Positions 25,857 to 35,652 of a DNA stretch of 64,000 nt are shown piece by piece; positions within the stretch are counted from its first letter, which is position 1; each line of letters opens with the position of its first letter. The notes beneath the pieces are model-generated. The model was not told where the DNA came from. It searched no databases and saw only the letters and a list, made by a program, of their open reading frames with translations. Location: assembly GCA_947359465.1 (NCBI GenBank), contig OX375873.1, positions 73,348,278 through 73,412,277 on the forward strand, given 5' to 3'. The translations under genes were made by a program, and so were the position numbers. Source of the DNA: Metellina segmentata (lineage: Eukaryota > Arthropoda > Arachnida > Araneae > Tetragnathidae).

Positions 25857-26174
25857 TTAAACATGAAAATAACTTCAGTTAGGAAATTCCAAATCTCTCT
25901 CAAAATCGTCTTTTGTAGTAGTAACCTTAGTGTCACCTTTCGTCATTTGTAGCTTTGTCATACAGCAAGGGTACGATGTATGTGAAATGTATTACATAAA
26001 TGGATATGCATGTGTCGGATATGTGTCCAAAGTAAGTTGTAGAAATTATAAAGATGGCGAAAGGTATTCAAATAAATTTTTATTCTACAAAAAAGTAAGT
26101 CATTACAAATTTTGATCATCTCTTGAATCTAGAGTAAACCAATTCTAACCGAGTAAAATCTGGTATTTTGCTAG

Positions 26175-27018
26175 TAAAATAATAAAAATTTAAAACAAAA
26201 AACAGCGAAATAAAATAAATAAAAGATGTCGGGAAAAATTGTTCCAAGGATATTTATTTGTGAATCCTTTTTATCTCTTGATCTTGCAGTTGACACAACT
26301 TATAACTAAAAAGTGTAAAAAATTTAGAAATGTGAAATTAATTCAGTGCGAAATAAACACGAGTTTCCGTTTTTTTCCTGTTCTTTGAAAAACATAGTCT
26401 GCCCCAAATGTTCGGCAATCGTTTACATTGCGTAAAGAACAAAAATAAGACTCGAAATAAATAAAGTATCAGAGCTAAAATTCCATCAAAAAATAATTTT
26501 TTGAAAATAATTGGTTTTTTAGCAGTACTGGTAAAGCAAATCAAAGTGATCGTAATACTCAATGTACATTCCAATTTTTCCAAAACTACCAAATTATGGT
26601 AGATTTAAGTATACTTACTTAGGTGTTTTAGCATGAAACTCATCTAAATATAACAATAAATTAATGTGGAATATTGCATTCAACTAAACTAATAGATAGT
26701 GTATAAAATAAAACACATTGCAATCAAATTTCTGGAATAAAATTCATGTCATGCCTACACAAACACAAAATCGAACTAGAACGGACAGACTTTCGCGAAC
26801 ACTTTCTCTCAATAAATGAAGATAAGTACTCACTTCCAGTAATTCCATGAAAATATATTAAACCATGTGGACGTGTATAGGGCACATACCTACGGACAGA
26901 CAGACGCCAAACGCCCAAGGGGGAGAGTTGGTATCAGAAGGGTCCAAAATGGATAGAAAAGCTGAAATGGGTCGAAAATGTTCAATGTACAAACAAACTC
27001 CATTCTTATTAATATAGA
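26175..27018 (-). mobile_element. TCTATA...CTAG family, copy 3, 5' part (resumed)
   Basis: Continues the minus-strand copy after the nested insertion, in the correct order and phase relative to other copies, and ends at TATAGA (27013-27018), the complement of TCTATA. The outer flanks on the element strand are TACTAAA before and TGCTAAA after, a possible 7-bp duplication with one mismatch. The minus frames at 26338-26592 and 26724-26918 are element sequence. Confidence 0.85.
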
Positions 27019-28900
27019 TTTAGTAATTTGAAATACTAACTTACCGAGATTGTTAAGGTTCCTTAGACAACAAATAAAAACTTACTGTGACTGTAAAGCT
27101 ATTTTTTAAACCAACCCATTCTGTATTTCCACTGGATTAAAAAAAATCAAATATGTTTTAATATAGTCAAAACATTGTTTTAATAATTCAGGATTTTCAA
27201 TTTATAAATTGCAAAATGTTATGCAGTTTTTAGGATTAGTATGAGCAAGCTCTTTTAAAACTATCTTGTACAAACTTTTTTCTTTGATATAATTTTACAA
27301 ATAATATAATCTTTAACTATGAATATTTGAATACCACGAATTTTTTTACGTTGTCTGAAATGTATACGATTGCTTTAAATTAGAAGAATTCAACGGAATT
27401 AGTTTTCTCTTTCTTTTTTAAACAGAAATTATTTTTGTTTATAGAAGTAACAAAATATTTCAAGTTACTTTTCCTTTTGTTTGGCACACAAACTTAAAAA
27501 CTTTCATTATTCGGAAGCCTTTAAGTTTGGGTATTGCTTTTATTTGCTTGTTTTTGAAAAAAAGGTCATTTTTAATGAGTTCTAATATAATGAGTGATAA
27601 AATGCATTTTTTTTACACATAAGCATTTTTTTATACAAATCAGAATTTCGCTAAACATACTAAATTTATCCTATTTGCTTTTTGAAATTAAAGAAATTCT
27701 ATGCTTATTCAATCGGACAATTTATGTGTTATTGTCACCTCCTATTGCAAGGTATACGTACATTAAATTTTGGGGCTAAAAATAAAGAATGAAAGAAATT
27801 TGTTTGAAATTAATAGTATTTGAATAATCACGCATTAATTTAATAACAAATCGTAATATTTATGTGTGCATCATCATAAATATCACTTGTAATTTCGGAA
27901 GAATATTATTGTGTTTGAAAACATTAAAATGATTTTATAATACTCCAAAATAATTTAATTAAATTAATATTATTTTTTATTGTGTTTATGTTTCCATATA
28001 TATTCTGAAATTCTATTGATACATTGTCTGTGTTTACCATCGTTAGAATTAAGTTATTTTTATCAATAACCAAAATTGTGAAATGTCTCAAAATTCATCA
28101 TTATTCACTATTAGGTCACATGCATGAGGTATAAAAATTAGGCGTAAACTGAATTTCAAATGCCTACTTAATCATAAAAATCTTTGAAAACTTTCGTAGA
28201 AAAATCTACCAATAAAAAAGAATCTGAACAAAAATTTGAGTAAAAATTTGAGAAAGAAAACCATCAAAAAAGATGTAGCTTTAAAAATATTTGTGAATGT
28301 TTATAGTAATTCAGTGCGATAAAATTGACAAATGCAATCATCAATTGAAACAATATCTCTCTTTTTTTAAAAACGTTAACGCTGCTGCCGCAATATTGAA
28401 AACTAGCTTTTTTTTGCTTGATTCTTAGATGGTTTCCCGAGAAAGTACGGATAAGAAAATTACGAAATTAACATAGTTTGTTTAAAATTGTACAGAGAAC
28501 AAGATGAAAAAGATTTTTTTACTATGCGGTTTTTTACTATTAGTTTAAAGTGCATTAAGTATTAAAGTTGAAAAAAGCGAAATTTCTAACGCGAGTGAGT
28601 AAAAGATTTCAGTCTTCTGCCGTCTGAAGTTTTTTAGAGTACCTCTAAACGTGAATTTTTGCAGCACGTCAAGTTTTCTTAGAAATTTCAGTTTGGTTCG
28701 TAATACGATTTTTGAAATTTGGGGAAAATCGGGACATTTTCATTACGTTTTTGTTAAAACTGTCAAATTGAAAGCTTATTATTACTAATTTTTAAATTTG
28801 AAAGCATCGCAGAAAACCTTAGAATGTAATAGTTTTTACAGTAGAATTATTTTTGAAATTGGTTAATAAATAAATACGGTGCGATGAAAAGTATAATTTC
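27019..28900. other. Very AT-rich non-coding stretch
   Basis: Long A and T runs, no recognised gene. The frame at 27594-27779 is unsupported. Confidence 0.5.
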
Positions 28901-28924
28901 GCGATAGTGGACAATTAATTGTTG

Positions 28925-29440
28925 TATGGCATCGTTTGAATGGAATTCGTAAGTTGTAATTTTAATTTTTACTGTTGTTTCAATAGAGAGACTTCGTTTG
29001 TTTTATTTTTGATTTCATACACTTTTGTTACAATTGAATTCGTTTGCTTAAATTTTAATTTTTAAGTGCTGTTTTATAAAATTCCTTTGTGTGGGTTTTA
29101 TTTTTTAATCAGGGAGGCTTGTTTTTTTTTGTATAGTTTCTGTAATTTTATTGTTTTATGCCTATTTCGTTACCTTTAAGACTTTTTTAAAACAGTTTTT
29201 TGTTTGTTACTCTTTAATTTGGTGCAATTTATTTTTAACATTGCTTTTTTTTAATTGCTATTTTATTTGGTATAGCTTATATTTATAATTTTTTATGTTT
29301 ACTACTCTTAAAAAATTTGGTGGATCGTTTCTACAAATGAATTGTTACGTATTATCGTTTGAATGGAATTCGTGTGTTTTAATTTTAATTTTTAAGTGTT
29401 TTTGTATTTAATTCCTTTGTAATATAGAGAGCATTTTTAT
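28925..29440. repeat. Diverged local repeats before the Helitron coding remnant
   Basis: The words TTTGAATGGAATTCGT and TTTAATTTTAATTTTTAAGT recur near 28935, 29030 and 29350, giving three loose units. They may belong to the 5' region of the Helitron, but its 5' terminus was not identified. Confidence 0.45.
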
Positions 29441-29581
29441 TTCATCAAAATACTCCCACCTTGAAGGAAGCCATCAATACGTAACAAAGATGCTAAAGAC
29501 AGGTAATTCCGGAAAAAAATAGATGGATCAGGAGAAGAAAGCTGAACAAGAAAAAAGTGCATATCTAACAGAACCAAAAAT

Positions 29582-30405
29582 ATGCCACAGGAATGGTTGG
29601 AGAAAAATATAAAAGCTGACCGTACAGTAGACATGACGGAACAGCGACTGCAGACGAAACGTGCTACTGATCATACAGTAAGCATGACGGAACAGCGAAT
29701 ACAGAACAAACATGCAACTGACCACACAGGAAGACATGACGTAACAGCGACTGCAGAACAAACATGCAGCTGAACGCGAAGTAAGCTACACGCTGTGTAA
29801 AGGACTTCAGAAGATTCGATTTCTCGTTTTAACTGCTAAGATAAAAATGGTTCAACCGTCTTCATAACAAGCAGCTTGTAAGAGAACGAGAAATAGAGGG
29901 AATTGGAACTGTATTTGCATTCAATTATTCATGTCCAATGGAGGTTTCAAGTGTTCGTAGCAGAAAAATCGGAAGATCCCGTCGTCCGTCTAGCTGTAAG
30001 AATGGTTGAAATTAAGCGAGCAGCTAACACAAGTAATCTACATGCTGTGGACAGACCTTCAGAAGATTCGATTACTCCTTTAGCTGCAAGGAGAGAAAAG
30101 GCTCTAGTCGCCAACCGTCTTCATAACGAGCAGCTTCGAAGTGAACAAGAAATAGAGTTGGAACTGTAATTGCATCTGATTATTCATGTCCAATGGATGT
30201 TTCGCAGCAGGACCATCGCATGAGTTCATCGACGAGTCTTGCTGCAAGAAGAGCAAAAGAATCCCTACTTCATCAGCAATTGCAGGAGGAATGTCAACTT
30301 CAATGCGTTTTAATGCAAGATGAGTTACAAGAAGATTTCTTCAAGAACGTGAACATAATAAAGTTTTTGCCACAACCAAACAGAAGAAAATCAAAGAAAT
30401 TTTAG
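29582..30405 (+). pseudogene. Helitron N-terminal charged repeat region
   Basis: Three units of 16-17 residues with MTEQR and ATDHT words are encoded at 29615-29765. Two further fragments follow, 29903-30169 (AARREKALVANRLHNEQLRS) and 30193-30405 (LAARRAKESLLHQQLQEE). This Arg/Glu-rich, repeat-prone head is typical of arthropod Helitron proteins. Frames are separated by stops. Confidence 0.75.
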
Positions 30406-30468
30406 TTGGCAGGTGATACATTAACTGGTCAATATCTCAATGTCTAGAAATATAAGATAGGAAGTTAG

Positions 30469-30600
30469 ATGTGAAATGTGTTAATTGCGGAGCGGTGCGT
30501 TTTGCCGTTCATAAAGAAAGAACAATGCATTCTTGTAGCCAGAATGGTCAAATCACGCTTCCGCTTCTAAACGAATACCCATCTGAGCTAAAGAAACTTT
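30469..30600 (+). pseudogene. Helitron zinc-binding segment
   Basis: Translation gives VKCVNCGAVRF, then MHSCSQNGQITLPLLNEYP. This is a CxxC...HxxC arrangement followed by the LP..EYP motif found before the Rep domain in Helitron proteins. It is too short to stand as its own ORF. Confidence 0.75.
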
Positions 30601-31145
30601 GACATCTCAAAGCAAAGAGGCACAGCACCTTAGGAAACATATCATGGCCCTACATTTCGTATTTTGCCTTTGCCACTTTTGACGCACGCTTGTAAGACAT
30701 TAAGAGGTTTGGTCCGCCTTTGATCAAGATTCAAGGGGCCGTTTATAACCATGCCTCAACATCTTTGGCGAATGTTGGTAGTAATATTCCAAGGAATGGA
30801 CAGATTTAAAATTTTGACAGTGTGCAAGTCCTTCAAAATGTAAATAATTGAAGAAAACCCCAACTTAAACATTCTCCTGGATCGATTGCTACGTGGCATC
30901 AAACCGTATGCTCAGAAGTACAAGATGCTGCGTGACCTGAACATTTCTGGAGAAGAATACGTCTTGAACTTTGCAAAATATGCGTTCGACGACAAGCGAA
31001 GCTACAATAAGCCAACGTCTTCTGAAGTGGCTCTTATCATTGTATCCAAAGACGGGTGTGTACCAGACAAAGAGATCTGCAGGTGTACCCCAAGCAGAAG
31101 GAAGGCCGCGAAACAACAATTTTGACTCAAACGTCTCAGCATGCT

Positions 31146-32383
31146 GATCCCATTACCTACCCTATATTGCTTCTGCATGGCAATCTTGGATGGACCTACA
31201 ACATGCAGACGGAAAAAGGAAAGAAGATAACTCCTCTCAGTACTATGTGCACCTATTGCCTCTTTGTCCCTGCAGAGATTTCAATCCCTTGATGAATGCT
31301 GGAAGGTTTACGCAGCAGTACGTAATAAACTGTTACGTGTTGGTTGAGCGGCAAACGACTGGATTTATTACCTGCCCTACCTACCTATGGACTGATCCCA
31401 TTACCTACCCTATATTGCTTCTGCATGGCAATCTTGGATGACCTACAACATGCAGACGGAAAAAGGAAAGAAGATAACTCCTCTCAGTACTATGTACACC
31501 TATTGCCTCTTTGTCCATGCAGAGATTTCAATCCCTTGATGAATGCTGGAAGGTTTACGCAGCAGTACGTAATAAACTGTTACGTGTTGGTTGAGCGGCA
31601 AACGACTGGATTTATTACCTGCCCTATCTACCTATGGACTGATCCCATTACCTACCCTATATTGCTTCCGCATGGCAATCTTGGATGGACCTACAACATG
31701 CAGACGGAAAAAGGAAAGAAGATAACTCCTCTCAGTACTATGTGCACCTATTGCCTCTTTGTCCCTGCAGAGATTTCAATCCCTTGATGAATGCTGGAAG
31801 GTTTACGCAGCAGTACGTAATAAACTGTTACGTGTTGGTTGAGCGGCAAACGACTGGATTTATTACCTGCCCTACCTACCTATGGACTGATCCCATTACC
31901 TACCCTATATTGCTTCTGCATGGCAATCTTGGATGACCTACAACATGCAGACGGAAAAAGGAAAGAAGATAACTCCTCTCAGTACTATGTGCACCTATTG
32001 CCTCTTTGTCCCTGCAGAGATTTCAATCCCTTGATGAATGCTGGAAGGTTTACGCAGCAGTACGTAATAAACTGTTACGTGTTGGTTGAGCGGCAAACGA
32101 CTGGATTTATTACCTGCCCTATCTACCTATGGACTGATCCCATTACCTACCCTATATTGCTTCCGCATGGCAATCTTGGATGGACCTACAACATGCAGAC
32201 GGAAAAAGGAAAGAAGATAACTCCTCTCAGTACTATGTGCACCTATTGCCTCTTTGTCCCTGCAGAGATTTCAATCCCTTGATGAATGCTGGAAGGTTTA
32301 CGCAGCAGTACGTAATAAACTGTTACGTGTTGGTTGAGCGGCAAACGACTGGATTTCATTCGACACAATCAACGATCTCCGCG
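31146..32383 (+). repeat. Five-fold 248/247-bp tandem duplication inside the Helitron gene
   Basis: GATCCCATTACCTACCC occurs at 31146, 31394, 31641, 31889 and 32136, at alternating distances of 248 and 247 bp. Units alternate between GGATGGACC and GGATGACC (one base lost), so two units make a 495-bp dimer that preserves frame. Units 3 and 5 share CCGCATGG, and the joins before units 3 and 5 share CTATCTACC, showing that the dimer was copied as a block. The repeated part encodes the ADPITYPIL to YVINCYVLVERQ segment. The open frames of 83 and 147 codons here are products of it. Confidence 0.95.
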
Positions 32384-33959
32384 CACTGAATGTTACCAGG
32401 GGATAGTTGATCATGTTGAAAACAACGGTTTGAATATAGCAGACAAGGTTCACCATGGCGTGGCAGTTATTCTACCAGCAACCAACATCGGGTCTCCTCG
32501 GTGCATGCAACACATGTATCAAGATTCAATGGGATTTGTAAGCAGATAGGAAAACCAGATTTTTTTCATTACAATAACGGGCAATCCCAGATGGACGGAG
32601 ATCACCTACACTTTAAAACGTACTTTCTTAAAGGTACTACTGCGAATGACATTCCCACAATAGTAACGGACGTGTTCGCAACAAAAGTAAACAAGCTCAT
32701 TAAAGACTTCGTGTAGGAGCAGGTGTTGGGTCCCATTGTGAATTATGTGTTCACCATTGAATTCCAGAAACGTAAACTGCCACATGCCCATATAATAGTA
32801 GCGCTGAGAACTGATTGCAGATTACGGGAGCCTAAGGATGTGAATCGATTTCATAACCGCAGAGCTGTCAGACACTGATTCGTCCCTTTGCTACTATGAA
32901 CTGCGCCACATGATGTATGGACCGCACTATGAGGGTTTACTGTGTTGGGACAAAGAGAAGAAAGTGTGTTCAAAGAAGTTTCCGAAGGAGATTTGCAATG
33001 AAACGGACATGACCGCCTGTGTATTTCCAAAGCACAAGCGCCGGGACAAGCTTTACGCTTACCATGCTAAGCAAGGCGGAAAAGTGCAGCATGTAAACAC
33101 AACGGAATGGTGGTGCCGCACAATCCATTTGTCCTCAAGAAATATGACTGCCACATCAATGTTGAGTACTATTCCTCGGTGATGGCTTTGAAATAGATCC
33201 ACAAAGGTCATGATCGTGCGAGGAGGTAAATGAAGCAGCATGAAAACAATGAGGTGGAGAAGTACATCGATAGCAGATATGTTAGCACGATGGAAGCAGC
33301 GTGGAGGCTAAACGCAATTAAATTGCTAGGCAGAAGTCACACTGTAGTCAGGCTCCCAGTGCACCTGGACGGACAGCAGTGCGTTACATTTGAAGAACGA
33401 CACGAAGAAAGAGTTCTCAGTCAAGACTGCAAGACTATGTTAAGTGGATGGTTTGATCTGAACAAATAAGATGCAGCGTAAAAGATCATTCTATACGGGA
33501 ACTTGCCTGATAGTTACACTTGGAATATCAAAAGCAAGGAGTGGACGCCTCGCAAAGAACATGCAAAAATCGTGGGACACATGAATAATATTTCACCAAG
33601 AGATGCAGAAACATTTTTCTTGAAGCTGATTCTCAACAGAATTTCTGGTGCCACCTGCTATCAAGATCTGCGAACCCATGATGGAGTTTTGTATTCAACA
33701 TTCCGAAAAGCTGCTATTGCCATGGAAATAACAGTAGGTAGTGAAGAAGCTAATGCTGTGCTGGAAGAAGACGTGTCCACTATGATGTCTGGTCCTTTTA
33801 GTAGATTCTTTCACTTACTACCTGGTTAGAAACTAATCGTGAAATGCATTACAACTGTGGGAAAAATTTCGAGACAAAATGATTAATTGTGGCAGCACGG
33901 AAAACGAATCACTTTATGATATTGAACGGCTGCTCAACTCAGAGAATAGGACGAATAAT

Positions 33960-34283
33960 ATATAATAATTCTTTTTTCTCAATCAGAAAAAAAATTAGGC
34001 AACATGTCCGTGTGAGATGGTGATGGCACTAATTATTTAAATAATTTCTTTTTTCTTTCTGGAAAAAATAATGCAACTTACCCGTGTCATGTTGGGTGGT
34101 GGTGGCACTGATACCATAAATAATTTTCTCTCTCTTTCAAGTAAGGAATGAGGCGACATGCCCGTGTGTTGTCGGGTGGTGGTTGGACGTATTCCTTAAA
34201 TAATTGCAGTTCTCTTTCAGTAAAATTATGAGGTGACATACCCGTGTCATGTTGGGTGGTAATGGGACAGATTCCTTAAAATA
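33960..34283 (+). repeat. Four diverged units of about 80 bp at the Helitron 3' end
   Basis: Each unit carries a C/T-rich run ending near CTTTC, then a form of GACATGCCCGTGTCATGT, GGGTGGTGGTGG, and ATTCCTTAAATAAT. Units begin near 33960, 34047, 34126 and 34205. They lie between the last coding trace and the CTAGT terminus, that is, in the element's subterminal region. Confidence 0.8.
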
Positions 34284-34409
34284 TAAACTTGTGCAGCAAG
34301 AAAGCTTTTATTTCGTGTGTTGGTAACGAAGATAAAACATAATCACACCTAATCCTCACCAAGACGCTTGCTAAAGGAAAGTTGGTTTGCTAATCAAGCC
34401 AAATGGGAT

Positions 34410-34468
34410 TACGTAGCAATCGCCGGGGGTTGGCGAGCGTTAGCAAGCAGGGTGTGGAGCCCGCTAGT
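34410..34468 (+). other. Probable Helitron 3' terminus (hairpin plus CTAGT)
   Basis: GGCGAGCGTTAGCAAGCAGG, then GTGTGGAGCCCG and CTAGT (34464-34468). GCAGGG and CCCGC can pair with one bulged base just before CTAGT, as in many animal Helitrons. This fits as the right end of the decayed element; no left end was found. Confidence 0.6.
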
Positions 34469-34537
34469 TAGCTTAAAATATTTTTATTACAAAGGGACGG
34501 AAGCCAACAGGCAAAATGTAAACAAATAATTCGTATA

Positions 34538-35652
34538 CACTAAAATGCCAAAAGTCACGGGATACCTCATAATATCGTGAAGGACCTCCTTTTGCCCAGA
34601 GAAGTGTAACAACTCGACGTGGTATCGATTTAAAAAATCCCTTGAAGAGATGTTCAGTCATGCTACCTCTTCAGCCGTCAATAATTGTGAAAGTGTTGCC
34701 CGTGCAGGATTTTGTGCACGAACTGACTTTTTGATCAAGTCCATTATACGTTCAATGAGATTCGTGTCCGGCGATCTAGGTGGCCAAATCATTCATTGGA
34801 ATTGTTCAGAATGTTCCTCAAGCCAATCTTGAATGATTTTGGCCCGGTGATACTGCGCTTTGTCATCCTGGAATATTCCATCGTTGTTTGGGTACATGAA
34901 GTCCATGAATGGCTTCAAATGGTTTTCCAAGTAGCTAAACATAACCATTTCCAGTCAATCATTAGATTCGTTTGACAAGAGGACCCATTCCATACCATGT
35001 AAAAACAGCCCGCCACTATGTAGCCACCACCAGATTGCACAGTGCCTTGTTGACAACTTGGGTCCATGGCCTCGTGGGGTCCGCGTCACACTCGAGCTTT
35101 CCCATCAACTCTTAACAACTGGAATCATGACTCATCTGAAAAATCAACATTTTTCTAGTCCTCTAGGGTCCAACCGATATGTTCACAAGCCCAACAAAGG
35201 CGCTGCAGCCGATGACATGTTGTTATTAAAGGCATTGAAGTCAGTCTTCTGCTGCAATGTCCCATCAACGCCAAATTTCGCTGCACTGCCCTCATGGACA
35301 CGTCTGTCGTAGGTCCAACATTGATTGCTGCTGTAATTTGCTGCAGTGTTGTTTATCTGTTAACACTGACTACTCTAAACACGCGTCCGTAGTCTCAGTC
35401 CCTGAAATAATAATTTCTCAGTACACTCTTGACACTGTGTATCGAGGAATATTGAACTCCCTAACAATTTCCGAAATGGAATGCCCTGTGTGTCTATCTC
35501 CAACTAGCATTCAGCGTTCAAATTTTACTAATCCACATCGTGCGGCCATGAAAGCCCTAACAATGCACTGCCCATTAATACATTTCTTACATGATGCTAC
35601 TGCCATCTGGAAATTTGCATATTGCTAGCTCATTACTTTCGGTACTTCAGTG
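34538..35652 (-). mobile_element. Tc1-like DNA transposon, full length with terminal inverted repeats, dead
   Basis: The ends CACTAAAATGCCAAAAGTCA (34538) and the complement of TTTCGGTACTTCAGTG (to 35652) match with a few changes, and TA dinucleotides flank both. The 1115-bp interior carries a minus-strand transposase remnant. Recognisable blocks are DESRFQLL (first Asp), FQDDKAQYHRAKII (second Asp region) and WPPRSPDTNLIERIMD (third acidic residue), then TLLWAKGGPSRY near the C-terminus. Stops and frameshifts make it non-functional, and the plus-strand frames over it are shadows. The 3' end of the preceding Helitron lies only about 70 bp away. Confidence 0.9.

Larger units (their letters stand above)
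24494..26174 (+). mobile_element. TCTATA...CTAG family, copy 2 (nested inside copy 3)
   Basis: Full copy from TTTATATAAATAAG (second base changed from C to T) to TATTTTGCTAG. It has a short GTCT run, a ten-unit 20-bp minisatellite and the two short coding-like segments. It is flanked on both sides by TAAAATAA (24486-24493 and 26175-26182). Other copies show only one such word at that point, so the duplication came with this insertion. The frames at 24445-24848, 24939-25193 and 25930-26115 belong to the element and are not independent genes. Confidence 0.87.
29530..33990 (+). pseudogene. Helitron Rep/helicase-like gene, decayed and lacking the helicase part
   Basis: Reading across frames gives the usual Helitron order. 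First come N-terminal charged repeats (29582-30405), then a Cys-rich zinc segment (30469-30600) and AFATFDARL..IKIQGAVYNH near 30670-30780. Next are the N-terminal domain (SSEVALIIVSKDG, ADPITYPIL, GWTYNMQTEKGK, RDFNPLMNAGRFTQQYVINC), the Rep core with the HUH motif (LPHAHII near 32777-32797), and the linker to the helicase (GHMNNISPRDAETFFLKLIL, GATCYQDLRTHDG). At least six frameshifts or stops break it. The two-Tyr Rep motif is interrupted by a stop near 33190-33200, and no Walker A or other SF1 helicase motif follows 33829. Inactive copy of a rolling-circle transposon. Confidence 0.93.

Noticed and set aside
31190..32389. Several separate 70-147 codon genes with repeated MDLQHADGKRKEDNS-type starts
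   Set aside because: They are the same Helitron segment in alternate frames of the 248/247-bp tandem duplication.
34650..35628. Plus-strand frames of 60-123 codons
   Set aside because: They are antisense to the dead Tc1-like transposase, which reads on the minus strand.
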